NCBI GenBank assembly: GCA_019415985.1
Contig: DXYE01000004.1
Location: 13,788-58,306, forward strand
Reading direction: 5' to 3'
Length of the DNA stretch: 44,519 nucleotides
From: Clostridiales bacterium
GTDB lineage: Bacteria > Bacillota > Clostridia > Oscillospirales > CAG-272
A program made the translations under genes and the position numbers. Each line of letters opens with the position of its first letter. Positions within the stretch are counted from its first letter, which is position 1. Positions 6,584 to 15,018 of the stretch are shown piece after piece. The notes beneath the pieces were generated by a model that did not search any database, was not told the DNA's origin, and saw nothing but the letters and a program-made list of their open reading frames with translations.

Positions 6584-7348
6584 ATGGAAAACAAATTGAC
6601 TCTCTACGGCTTCAATAATCTAACCAAGTCGCTCAGCTTCAATATATACGATGTATGTTATGCCAAAACGCCGCGGGAGCAAAAAAAGTACATCGAATAT
6701 ATAGACGAGCAATACAATTCAGAACGACTGACGAATATCATGACGGATTTGACAGCCATGGTAGGCGCCAATGTCCTGAGCATATCGAAACAGGACTATG
6801 ACCCGCAGGGAGCCTCGGTGACTTTTTTAATTGCGGAAAACTCCATGGTTCCCATAAACGATGAGGCCATTGTCGCGCATTTGGATAAAAGTCACGTCAC
6901 CGTCCATACCTATCCTGAATACCATCCGGATACATGCCTCGCAACCTTCCGTGTAGATATAGATATCGCGACGTGCGGCGAGATCACGCCGCTGTCTACA
7001 TTGGACTATCTGATTGGAAGCTTTGATTCCGATATCATCACCATGGATTACCGCGTGCGCGGCTTTACACGCAGTGTAACAGGTGAAAAGCTGTTTATCG
7101 ACCACAATATTACTTCCATTCAAGAATATATCAACAAAGAAACATTGCAGCGCTACGACGCAGTGGATGTCAATGTATATCAGGCCAACCTGTTTCATAC
7201 GAAAATGCTGATAAAGGAAATTGATCTGCAGAACTATCTGTTCAATACAGATGTGTTTGAAATTGCGCCTCAGACCCGTCTGGAAATCACCAACAGCTTA
7301 AGACGGGAAATGATAGAAATTTTCAGCGGAAGGAATATATACGGATGA
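6584..7348 (+). CDS. speD: S-adenosylmethionine decarboxylase, Escherichia coli type
   Basis: A 254-residue proenzyme that decarboxylates S-adenosylmethionine to give the aminopropyl donor for spermidine synthesis. It aligns closely by eye with the E. coli enzyme (GFNNLTKSLSFNIYD, ISKQDYDPQGASVTFL, YRVRGFTR). The self-cleavage serine that becomes the pyruvoyl group is Ser103 in HLDKSHVTVHTYPE, so the mature alpha chain starts there. AAGGGA lies 7 bases before the ATG. The stop codon overlaps the start of speA by 4 bases (ATGA), implying translational coupling. It is the first gene of the polyamine cluster. Confidence 0.96.
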   Translation: MENKLTLYGFNNLTKSLSFNIYDVCYAKTPREQKKYIEYIDEQYNSERLTNIMTDLTAMVGANVLSISKQDYDPQGASVTFLIAENSMVPINDEAIVAHLDKSHVTVHTYPEYHPDTCLATFRVDIDIATCGEITPLSTLDYLIGSFDSDIITMDYRVRGFTRSVTGEKLFIDHNITSIQEYINKETLQRYDAVDVNVYQANLFHTKMLIKEIDLQNYLFNTDVFEIAPQTRLEITNSLRREMIEIFSGRNIYG

Positions 7349-8898
7349 TGATAGAACCTCCCGAAAAAGAAGCCGAGGCAAGAATCCCCGGCATAACGGC
7401 AGCGGGGCACGACGGCGTTACGAGACCCGACAGCATACCGCCCCTCCCGGAAAGTCAGAACGAACAGACTAAAGCGCCCATATACGAAGCGCTGATGTCC
7501 TATAAAAAAAAGCGTGTCGTGCCGTTTGATGTACCGGGTCATAAGCAGGGCAAAGGAAACCCCGAACTCGTAGATTTTTTAGGCGAAAAATGCGTATCTG
7601 TCGACGTCAATTCCATGAAGCCGCTCGACAACCTCTGTCACCCGACGTCCGTCATCCTGGAGGCTGAACAGCTGGCTGCGGATGCATTCGGCGCGGCTCA
7701 TTCGTTTTTTATGGTCAACGGTACGACCTCGGCTGTACAGGCTATGGTGCTGACCGCACTCAAGCGGGGAGATGAAATCATACTTCCGCGAAATGTGCAC
7801 CGTAGCGTCATCAACGCACTGGTCCTCTGCGGCGCAGTTCCGGTGTATGTAAATCCCGAAACCGATAAACGGCTCGGCATAGCGCTGGGCATGTCTGTGC
7901 GTCAGGTAGAACGCGCCATACGCGAGCATCCATCCGCCAAGGCGGTCTTTGTAAACAATCCGACATATTACGGCATCTGCTCGGCGCTGAAAGAAATTAC
8001 CGACCTCGCGCACCGCCACGGCATGCTGCTGCTTGCAGACGAAGCGCACGGTACACATTTTTATTTCGGTGAAAACATGCCGGCCGCCGCCATGCGTGTG
8101 GGGGCGGATATGTCAGCAGTCAGTATGCACAAGTCCGGCGGAAGTCTGACGCAGAGTTCTCTCCTGCTGCTGGGGCCGGCCGTCAACGCAGGCTATACCG
8201 GTCAAATTATAAATTTGACGCAGACAACGAGCGCCTCGTACCTTCTGTTGACAGGTCTGGACATCTCCCGGCGCCGTCTTGCCCTGCACGGCTCCAAAAT
8301 CTTTCGGCAGGTACAGGCGCTGGCAAAATACATTAGAGGTGAAATCAACAAAATCGGGGAATACGACGCCTTCGGAAAAGAGCTTGTCAACGGAGACAGC
8401 ATCTATGATTTCGACGAAACAAAGCTGTCCGTGCATACGCTTGAGATCGGACTGGCCGGCATAGAGGTGTATGACCTGCTCCGGGACGAATATGATATCC
8501 AAATTGAATTCGGAGATCTGGGAAACATCCTCGCCTATCTGTCTATAGGCGACCGGGTAAGGGATGCAGAACGCCTGATCGGCGCACTTTCTGAAATCAG
8601 GCGGCGATTTCGCCGTCAGAAAACCGGTCTGCTTTCTCAGGAGTATATTGACCCGCAGGTGGCGGCGACTCCGCAGGAAGCTTTTTACGCCTCCAAAAAA
8701 TCGATGCCGCTCGATGAAACGGCAGGCCGGGTCTGTAGTGAATTTGTCATGTGCTATCCTCCAGGTATACCGATTTTGGCCCCTGGCGAACGCATTACGC
8801 AGGATATCATTCAATATATAAAATACGCAAAGGAAAAGGGCTGCTCTATGACCGGCCCTGAGGACCTGAATATCGAACGGCTAAATGTAATGATTTGA
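7345..8898 (+). CDS. speA: Arginine decarboxylase (Orn/Lys/Arg decarboxylase, aspartate aminotransferase fold)
   Basis: A 517-residue PLP-dependent decarboxylase of the group III family. Visible landmarks are VPGHKQGKG (about residue 63), the PLP aspartate in ADEAHGTHF (231-239), and the Schiff-base lysine in SMHKSGG (Lys263). Agmatinase and spermidine genes follow, so arginine to agmatine is the likely reaction; ornithine or lysine cannot be excluded from sequence alone. The first about 42 residues are a Pro/Glu-rich extension before the conserved KAPIYEAL start, yet the 4-base overlap with speD fixes the translation start there. A second ATG immediately follows the first. Confidence 0.9.
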   Translation: MMIEPPEKEAEARIPGITAAGHDGVTRPDSIPPLPESQNEQTKAPIYEALMSYKKKRVVPFDVPGHKQGKGNPELVDFLGEKCVSVDVNSMKPLDNLCHPTSVILEAEQLAADAFGAAHSFFMVNGTTSAVQAMVLTALKRGDEIILPRNVHRSVINALVLCGAVPVYVNPETDKRLGIALGMSVRQVERAIREHPSAKAVFVNNPTYYGICSALKEITDLAHRHGMLLLADEAHGTHFYFGENMPAAAMRVGADMSAVSMHKSGGSLTQSSLLLLGPAVNAGYTGQIINLTQTTSASYLLLTGLDISRRRLALHGSKIFRQVQALAKYIRGEINKIGEYDAFGKELVNGDSIYDFDETKLSVHTLEIGLAGIEVYDLLRDEYDIQIEFGDLGNILAYLSIGDRVRDAERLIGALSEIRRRFRRQKTGLLSQEYIDPQVAATPQEAFYASKKSMPLDETAGRVCSEFVMCYPPGIPILAPGERITQDIIQYIKYAKEKGCSMTGPEDLNIERLNVMI

Positions 8899-8959
8899 AT
8901 TGAAGCAAATGTCATAAAACGAACGGAAAAACACGATAGTCGGAAAGGATAAGCAGCGA

Positions 8960-9811
8960 ATGGAATTATGGTTTACAGAACGTCATACCGCGCACGCCAA
9001 GTTTTCGATCAAAGTGGAAAGACAGCTATATTCCGCACAGAGTGAATTTCAGCGGATCGATGTATTCGATTCACGGGAGTTCGGTCGCTTTTTGACGCTG
9101 GACGGCTATATGATGCTGACAGAGAAGGACGAATTCATTTACCATGAAATGATCACGCATGTTCCTATGGCCGTCCATCCGGACGCGGAAAACATTCTCG
9201 TGATCGGCGCCGGAGACGGCGGCGTGGTCCGTGAACTCACCAGATATGAAACCGTCAAGCATATCGATCTCGTTGAGATCGATCCTCTGGTCATAGAGGT
9301 CTGTAAGAAATATCTCCCCCAGACTGCCTGTCGCCTGGACGACCCGCGCGTGACCGTTACCTGTGAGGACGGCCTGAAATTCATCCGGTCCTGCGAGGAT
9401 GAATACGACATTATCATCGTCGATTCCACCGATCCTTTTGGCCCCGGTGAAGGACTGTTTACCAAAGAATTTTACGGAAGCTGCTACAAAGCGCTGCATG
9501 CGGACGGCATTATGATCAATCAGCACGAAAGCCCTTTTTACGCGGAGGACGCCGCTGCGATGCAGCGTGCACACAAGCGCATTGTAGAAAGCTTCCCCAT
9601 AAGCAGGGTCTATCAGGCGCACATACCGACCTACCCCTCCGGTCACTGGCTCTTCGGTTTTTCCTCCAAACAGTATCACCCGGTCGCTGATCTGCGTGCC
9701 GCTGCATGGAATCTGCGCGGCATCCGTACAAAATATTACAACACAAAGCTTCATTCCGGTGCATTTGCTCTGCCGACCTATGTAGAAGAAATGCTCCGTG
9801 ACGTAGAATAG
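8960..9811 (+). CDS. speE: Spermidine synthase
   Basis: A 283-residue aminopropyltransferase that moves the aminopropyl group from decarboxylated SAM to putrescine. The methyltransferase-like core shows ILVIGAGDGG (about residues 79-88), the acidic strand LVEIDPLV, EDGLKFI, and the catalytic strand IIIVDSTDPFGP. Length and N-terminal beta domain are typical of bacterial SpeE. AAAGGA lies 10 bases before the ATG, and 61 bases separate it from speA, so co-transcription is likely. It supplies the SAM-dependent half of the cluster, working with SpeD. Confidence 0.95.
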   Translation: MELWFTERHTAHAKFSIKVERQLYSAQSEFQRIDVFDSREFGRFLTLDGYMMLTEKDEFIYHEMITHVPMAVHPDAENILVIGAGDGGVVRELTRYETVKHIDLVEIDPLVIEVCKKYLPQTACRLDDPRVTVTCEDGLKFIRSCEDEYDIIIVDSTDPFGPGEGLFTKEFYGSCYKALHADGIMINQHESPFYAEDAAAMQRAHKRIVESFPISRVYQAHIPTYPSGHWLFGFSSKQYHPVADLRAAAWNLRGIRTKYYNTKLHSGAFALPTYVEEMLRDVE

Positions 9812-9943
9812 AAAGAGCGTAGAATCAGCCGGCTATCCGTTTCGGTCCGGTTTATTTCGTAACGTTACAGTAAAGGGGCTTGAACACAATTTGTTTGTGA
9901 AGAACTCCGCGCGCTGTCTGTACAGGTTCATATGCTCCCATTC

Positions 9944-9979
9944 AAAAGGAAAGGACGCCGCAAACGGCGCATATAAAAG
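9944..9979 (+). promoter_or_regulatory. Shine-Dalgarno and hairpin before speB
   Basis: AAGGA (9951-9955) is 24 nt from the ATG at 9980. CGCCG (9956-9960) and CGGCG (9965-9969) form a 5-bp stem with a CAAA loop between them. Folding reduces the spacing to about 10 nt. Confidence 0.55.
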
Positions 9980-10855
9980 ATGAATCAAAAAAGCCACGAA
10001 GTCTTTATCGGCTGCGAAAAGGAATTCAGCGATGCCGAAATCGTTTTATTCGGCGCTCCCTTTGATGGGACCGTATCCTACCGCCCGGGAACGCGGTTCG
10101 GTCCGCACGCCATGCGCAGCGAATCATACGGCTTGGAAACCTATAGTCCCTACCAGGACGCAGATCTGGAGGAAGCAAGTGTCTGCGATATGGGCGACCT
10201 GGACTTAAGCTTCGGCAATTCGACCAGGACGATTTCGGACATAGAAAGATGGGCTGAGGAAATTTTAGACAAAGACAAGCTGCCTTTTCTATTGGGCGGA
10301 GAACATTTGGTTACGCTCGGCTCCGTGCGTGCAGCGATGCAGAAATATCCGCAGATGCACCTCATTCATTTTGACGCACATGCCGACCTGCGAGACGATT
10401 ATCTCGGAGAAAAGCTCTCACATGCTTCTGTCATTCGCCGGTGCCATGATCTGCTCGGGGATGGCAGAATTCACCAGTTCGGTATCCGCTCCGGCGATCG
10501 GGAGGAGTTTTCCTTTGCCAAAGAGCACACCTTCCTGGTTCCGTACCATTTTACGGGGCTGGATGAAAAATTAGAAAGGCTTGGGCGTACGCCCCTTTAT
10601 CTGACCGTGGATCTCGATGTCATGGATCCGTCTGTCTTCCCGGGAACAGGAACGCCGGAACCCGGCGGCGCTTCCTTCGACGACGTTCGCCGAGCGGTTG
10701 AAGCCGTATGCAGCAGAGCCAACGTCGTGGCTTGCGATGTCGTGGAGCTTTCGCCGCCTTATGATGCAGGCGGTATTTCTACAGCTGCGGCGTGCAAGCT
10801 GGTACGCGAAATGCTGATTGCGCTCACCCGGGCACATAGAAAAGTATGTAAATAA
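9980..10855 (+). CDS. speB: Agmatinase
   Basis: A 291-residue ureohydrolase that splits agmatine into putrescine and urea. All binuclear manganese ligands of the arginase/agmatinase family are present: His109 in GGEH, Asp132, His134 and Asp136 in HFDAHAD, and Asp211 and Asp213 in TVDLDVMDPS. The following PGTGTPEPGG loop is the usual specificity region of agmatinases. It lies 168 bases after speE, and its ribosome binding site is separated from the start by a small hairpin, so translation may be adjusted separately from the upstream genes. It joins SpeA to both spermidine routes. Confidence 0.94.
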   Translation: MNQKSHEVFIGCEKEFSDAEIVLFGAPFDGTVSYRPGTRFGPHAMRSESYGLETYSPYQDADLEEASVCDMGDLDLSFGNSTRTISDIERWAEEILDKDKLPFLLGGEHLVTLGSVRAAMQKYPQMHLIHFDAHADLRDDYLGEKLSHASVIRRCHDLLGDGRIHQFGIRSGDREEFSFAKEHTFLVPYHFTGLDEKLERLGRTPLYLTVDLDVMDPSVFPGTGTPEPGGASFDDVRRAVEAVCSRANVVACDVVELSPPYDAGGISTAAACKLVREMLIALTRAHRKVCK

Positions 10856-11041
10856 ATATAACGGATCGCCAAGCGCGCTCCACTGAAAACCTAGACCCTT
10901 ACAGAATGAGAGGTCCTTTTAAAAAAGGCGGCTTTGAAACGTGCTTCAAGCAGAACTTGTTTTACAGCTTTTGTCGCTTCGGCGGCGATTTCCTGTTCAA
11001 TATTTAATTGAATTTTATAAAATCCCTCTAAATAACAAAAT

Positions 11042-11082
11042 GAAAGGAAGCTTTCGCTTAGGCGAAGGTCAGGTCATAAAAA
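11042..11082 (+). promoter_or_regulatory. Shine-Dalgarno and hairpin before carboxynorspermidine dehydrogenase gene
   Basis: GAAAGGA (11042-11048) precedes a 7-bp stem, CTTTCGC (11051-11057) with GCGAAGG (11062-11068), loop TTAG, one G-U pair. The ATG at 11083 is 34 nt from the site; folding brings this to about 15. A weak AGG at 11071-11073 is an alternative binding site. Confidence 0.5.
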
Positions 11083-12288
11083 ATGGGAAAAGCATTGATT
11101 ATAGGCTGCGGCGGCGTGGCCTCTGTAGCCGCGCACAAATGCGCTCAGAACAGCAATGTGTTTGAAGAACTGTGTATCGCCAGCCGTACAAAATCCAAGT
11201 GTGATGCACTGAAGGACAAGCTTGCGCCGCACACAAAGACAAAAATTACAACTGCACAGGTCGATGCAGACAAATCCGAGGAGGTAGCGGAACTGATACG
11301 CGCCTGTCGTCCGGACGTTGTCATGAATTTGGCGCTTCCCTATCAGGATCTCTCCATTATGGAAGCCTGTCTCCAAACGAAGACGCCCTATCTCGATACG
11401 GCCAATTATGAGCCCGAAGATACGGCAAAATTTGAATATAGCTGGCAGTGGGCATATCGAAAAAGATTTGAGGAGGCAGGTATCACAGCTCTGCTCGGCA
11501 GCGGCTTCGACCCGGGCGTGACCGGCGTATTTTCTGCCTATGCGCTGAAGCACCATTTCGATACGATCGATACGATCGATATTTTGGACTGCAATGCGGG
11601 CGATCACGGTTATCCTTTCGCAACAAATTTCAATCCGGAAATCAACATCCGCGAGGTGACTGCTAAAGGAAGCTATTACAAAAACGGCAGATTCATCGAA
11701 ACAGAGCCCATGGAGATCAAGCGTGTCTACGACTTTCCAGAGATCGGACCGAGAGATATGTATCTGCTGCATCACGAAGAGTTGGAATCTCTGGCGATCA
11801 ACATTCCCAATGTCAAACGCATACGGTTTTTCATGACCTTTGGGCAAAGCTATCTTATGCATCTGAAATGCCTACAAAATGTCGGTATGACGTCCATCGA
11901 ACCGATCATGTTTGAGGGCCGGCCTATAGTTCCACTTCAGTTTCTAAAAGCCGTGCTTCCGGATCCGGCCTCCCTCGGCCCACGTACAAAGGGCAAAACC
12001 AATATCGGATGTATTTTCTGCGGAAAAAAGGATGGAAAAGATAAAAGGTACTATCTTTATAACGTTTGCGACCATGAAGCATGCTACAAAGAGGTGGGAT
12101 CCCAGGCGGTTGCCTATACAACCGGCGTGCCGGCTATGATCGGTGCGATGATGCTGATGACAGGCGCTTGGCACATGCCCGGCGTTCACAACATTGAAGA
12201 GTTTGACCCGGACCCCTTTATGGCAGAGATGAACCGCTGCGGGCTCCCGTGGAAGGAGAGCTTTGATCCGGCGCTGGTGGAGGACTGA
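11083..12288 (+). CDS. Carboxynorspermidine/carboxyspermidine dehydrogenase (saccharopine dehydrogenase family)
   Basis: A 401-residue NAD(P)H-dependent enzyme that condenses aspartate beta-semialdehyde with putrescine (or diaminopropane) to give carboxyspermidine (or carboxynorspermidine). An N-terminal Rossmann motif is seen at residues 5-14 (LIIGCGGVAS), followed by VVMNLALPYQDLSIM and LLGSGFDPGVTGVFSAYA, which are typical of this branch of the LYS9-like family. The downstream decarboxylase gene fixes the pathway assignment, because lysine-pathway saccharopine enzymes do not have that neighbour. It lies 227 bases after speB, with a hairpin between ribosome binding site and start. Confidence 0.9.
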   Translation: MGKALIIGCGGVASVAAHKCAQNSNVFEELCIASRTKSKCDALKDKLAPHTKTKITTAQVDADKSEEVAELIRACRPDVVMNLALPYQDLSIMEACLQTKTPYLDTANYEPEDTAKFEYSWQWAYRKRFEEAGITALLGSGFDPGVTGVFSAYALKHHFDTIDTIDILDCNAGDHGYPFATNFNPEINIREVTAKGSYYKNGRFIETEPMEIKRVYDFPEIGPRDMYLLHHEELESLAINIPNVKRIRFFMTFGQSYLMHLKCLQNVGMTSIEPIMFEGRPIVPLQFLKAVLPDPASLGPRTKGKTNIGCIFCGKKDGKDKRYYLYNVCDHEACYKEVGSQAVAYTTGVPAMIGAMMLMTGAWHMPGVHNIEEFDPDPFMAEMNRCGLPWKESFDPALVED

Positions 12289-12580
12289 GATATCTGACGC
12301 TTCATTCGGCGTGCACCGTTCCGGTCCGGAATACAAGAGATGGCGCGGTGCGCATGCTTTATGCAGCAACAGGCAGAATCTGTTTATGGGGGCTGCGCGC
12401 CTGCCCGCAGCCGCTCCATGCCGCTCATAATGTCATAATAAAGAAGGGCGCAGGCTTACAAGCTCACAGTCTCAGAATATTTCATGCGCCGTTCAAAGCA
12501 GGCGCGTCTCAAATTTCCCCTGATGCGCTGTTTTCCGTCAAAAATATTAAACTATTTTATCAGGTCGATTCAGCTATTCC
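12289..12580. other. Intergenic stretch before nspC
   Basis: Nearly 300 bases between the dehydrogenase gene and the nspC leader. The frame of nspC remains open back to 12484, but that part lacks a ribosome binding site and does not resemble the family N terminus. I found no terminator, so read-through from the upstream gene is possible. Confidence 0.4.
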
Positions 12581-12666
12581 AAAAGGAGCGTTTCGCTTCG
12601 CGAAAGTTCCGGTTTAATAAGGACAAATTCTGTAAAGGCAGCCTTTGCCGCCGCAAGGGCGTGGTA
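12581..12666 (+). promoter_or_regulatory. Two-hairpin leader and ribosome binding site of nspC
   Basis: AAAAGGAG (12581-12588) is followed by a TTTCGC/GCGAAA hairpin (12591-12605) but by no start codon. Then AAAGG (12634-12638) is followed by an 8-bp stem, GCCTTTGC (12641-12648) with GCAAGGGC (12653-12660), and six bases later by ATG 12667. AAAGG can also pair with CCTTT of the same arm, so two mutually exclusive folds, one masking the site, are possible. Confidence 0.5.
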
Positions 12667-13803
12667 ATGAATATGCATATTGATGAACTCCCCACACCCT
12701 GTTATTTAATAGACGAAGCCGCGCTGCTCAGAAATTTATCAATACTCAGAGGGGTTTCCCGGCGTACAGGGTGTAAAATCTTGCTTGCGCAAAAGGCGTT
12801 CTCGCTTTATACGTTGTACCCTCTCATCGGAGAATACCTCGACGGAACAGCCTCAAGCGGTTTGTACGAAGCAAGGCTCGGACGAGAGCACATGAAGGGA
12901 GAGGCGCATGTATTTTCCGCTGCCTACAGGCCGGATGAAATCCGGGAGCTGTCCAGTATTTGCGACCATATTGTTTTTAATTCCGCAGCACAGCTTTTGG
13001 CTTATGGTGATACGGTCCGCGAATTCGGTGCAAGCGTCGGACTCCGTATCAATCCGGAGCATTCTACGCAGAAGGGACACGCACAATATGATCCCTGCTC
13101 GGTTGGTTCGCGCCTGGGCATCCGACGCCGTTACTTTGACCCGGCTCTGGCGCATCAAATAGACGGTCTGCATTTTCACACGCTGTGCGAACAGGATGCC
13201 GATGCACTTGCAGAAACGCTGGAAGCGGTGGAAGCATCCTTCGGCTTTTGTATGAAACAGATGAAATGGATCAATTTCGGCGGCGGACATCACATTACAC
13301 GGGAGGGATACCAAATCGGTCTGCTTGAAAAATGCATTGAACATGTCCGGAAAACCTACGGCGTGCAGGTCTATTTGGAGCCGGGCGAAGCTGTCGCGCT
13401 CAACGCCGGCTTTCTGATCTCCACGGTGCTGGACGTTCCGCCATATGACGATTATCCCTTTGCCATACTCGATACTTCTGCCGCGTGCCATATGCCTGAT
13501 GTCCTCGAAATGCCTTACCGTCCGCCGTTGAACGACGCGGGACTTCCCGGCGAAAAACCGTTTACCTATCGGCTGGGAGCGCCCACCTGTCTGGCCGGCG
13601 ATGTAATTGGGGATTATTCCTTCGACAAGCCTCTAAGTCCCGGAGACAGACTGACGTTCCGTGATATGGCCATTTATACGATGGTGAAGAACAATACCTT
13701 TAACGGCATGCCGCTTCCGACCATTGCCGTACGCGATGCCGGCGGTGTATGCCGGATTCTGCATCGTTTCTCCTACGATGATTTTAAATGCCGGCTTGCC
13801 TGA
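12667..13803 (+). CDS. nspC: Carboxynorspermidine/carboxyspermidine decarboxylase
   Basis: A 378-residue PLP enzyme of the alanine racemase-fold decarboxylases. It removes the carboxyl group of carboxyspermidine to release spermidine. Seen in order: the N-terminal ELPTPCYLIDEAALLRNL, the PLP lysine in ILLAQKAFSLY, GLHFHTLCEQD, the glycine loop WINFGGGHHIT, EPGEAVALNAG, and the C-terminal DTSAACHMPDVLEMPYRPP signature of this family. I chose ATG 12667, the first start that matches the family N terminus and has a ribosome binding site; ATG 12673 is a close alternative. It ends the polyamine cluster and is followed by a terminator. Confidence 0.93.
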   Translation: MNMHIDELPTPCYLIDEAALLRNLSILRGVSRRTGCKILLAQKAFSLYTLYPLIGEYLDGTASSGLYEARLGREHMKGEAHVFSAAYRPDEIRELSSICDHIVFNSAAQLLAYGDTVREFGASVGLRINPEHSTQKGHAQYDPCSVGSRLGIRRRYFDPALAHQIDGLHFHTLCEQDADALAETLEAVEASFGFCMKQMKWINFGGGHHITREGYQIGLLEKCIEHVRKTYGVQVYLEPGEAVALNAGFLISTVLDVPPYDDYPFAILDTSAACHMPDVLEMPYRPPLNDAGLPGEKPFTYRLGAPTCLAGDVIGDYSFDKPLSPGDRLTFRDMAIYTMVKNNTFNGMPLPTIAVRDAGGVCRILHRFSYDDFKCRLA

Positions 13804-13834
13804 CAACTTGTGCACGGTCTCCGTCCATGTCATC

Positions 13835-13866
13835 GCACAGCGGTACGCCGGCTGTGCACATTTTTT
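13835..13866 (+). terminator. Rho-independent terminator of the polyamine cluster
   Basis: GCACAGC (13835-13841) pairs with GCTGTGC (13851-13857), followed by ACA and six T residues (13861-13866). It lies 31 bases after the nspC stop codon. Confidence 0.8.
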
Positions 13867-14130
13867 CATCGTTATGACCGTTCTTTTCCTGCAGCGAAGC
13901 AATGTTTTGGGAAGATTTCCGTATGAAAATTCGCGCCATTCTGTACGGCGCGTCAGGTACAAAACTTGCCTTTGAATGATTTATCTTTCAAACTTTTCCT
14001 GCCCGGAATCCGGTTCTCTCTGAGCCGTGCCCTTCTCTTTTCAGATATATATGCGGCGGTCCGGTCTGAAACAACATGTAAGAGAGCCTATAAGTTTCTT
14101 AAAATAAATTTCACAGAAAGGTGGCAGAAT

Positions 14131-14580
14131 ATGCATCGCGAAAGCGCCGTTTACACAAGAGATCTGTTTTGGTATCTGTTAATACATCTCGCTCTGTGCG
14201 GTCTGCTGCTGTCTTTTCCGCTTTATCTCGAAATATGCTCGTCTCTTCCGGCGGCTTTCACCTCATGCAAAATTCATGACTTTTTACATCTCTACTGTCC
14301 GGTCTGCGGCTTGACGCGGGCGATTTCTTCCCTGCTTGAGGGCAGGCTTACGGTATCGTTTTTATGCTACCCGCCTCTATATTATTTTGCCGCTATGTTT
14401 ATTTTTTTCGACATCCGCGCCTTTCTTTGTCTCATCAAGGGCCGACGCATTCAGCTCTCTGTTGCCCCCGCCGCCTGGAGCCTTTTGGCGGTTGCCGTCA
14501 CGTTTTTTCTGCTCAGAAACATTCTCCTGACAGTCTTTCACGTGGACCCGCTTTGTGATCTCATTTTTTTTTGGCTCTAA
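14131..14580 (+). CDS. DUF2752 membrane protein
   Basis: A 149-residue membrane protein with the DUF2752 signature CPVCGLTRAISSLLEGRL at residues 56-73, in which a CxxCGLTRA motif sits before a hydrophobic segment. Three or four membrane segments are visible (about residues 13-33, 75-100, 112-137). The family has no established function; the two cysteines suggest metal binding or redox chemistry at the membrane, which is inference. GAAAGG lies 10 bases before the ATG; the frame is open further upstream but without a site. It is a single gene, apparently unlinked to its neighbours. Confidence 0.82.
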   Translation: MHRESAVYTRDLFWYLLIHLALCGLLLSFPLYLEICSSLPAAFTSCKIHDFLHLYCPVCGLTRAISSLLEGRLTVSFLCYPPLYYFAAMFIFFDIRAFLCLIKGRRIQLSVAPAAWSLLAVAVTFFLLRNILLTVFHVDPLCDLIFFWL

Positions 14581-14764
14581 CGCGAGTGTGGCTCTTCAGG
14601 AGAAGGCATCAACCGGCGCAAACAGATGCCCCTATCAAGTCCTCCGTTCCCGCGGACGAACCGGCGTCGGCGAAACCAACCAAACAGCCCATCCATGATT
14701 GCGGACCGGGATCGCGCTCTATCTTTTCTGAAGCGCAGGTCATTTATTAAAATGGTGGAAATCA
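14581..14764. other. Intergenic stretch after DUF2752 gene
   Basis: No gene, and no hairpin with a U-tract that I can support. The frame of the downstream lipoprotein remains open through here, but this part does not look protein-like. Confidence 0.35.
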
Positions 14765-14793
14765 TTGATTTTTTCCCGTCTTTCGGTTATAAT
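14765..14793 (+). promoter_or_regulatory. Promoter of the solute-binding lipoprotein gene
   Basis: TTGATT (14765-14770), a 17-bp spacer and TATAAT (14788-14793). Transcription would start near 14800 and give a leader of about 220 nt in which I recognise no riboswitch. Confidence 0.65.
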
Positions 14794-15018
14794 AGAATAA
14801 CAGCATCCAATCAAACCACTGTTTTATGCGCCGCTTCAGATCCCATATCCGGAGAGAGCATGCGCATCGTGTTTGTATGGATATTCGACAGAAGCTGTAC
14901 GGCATATAACAAAATTCCATTTTTCAAGCTTTTCCCACCATATATGACTGCTGCCAGGTCTGCTTCGGCACTATTTTGCTGCATAGGCATATACAAGCTG
15001 TATAAAAAGAGGTTCTAC

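Noticed and set aside
14626..15018. In-frame upstream extension of the solute-binding lipoprotein
   Set aside because: The extension would place the signal peptide in the middle of the protein and covers a clear promoter; the start at 15019 has its own ribosome binding site.
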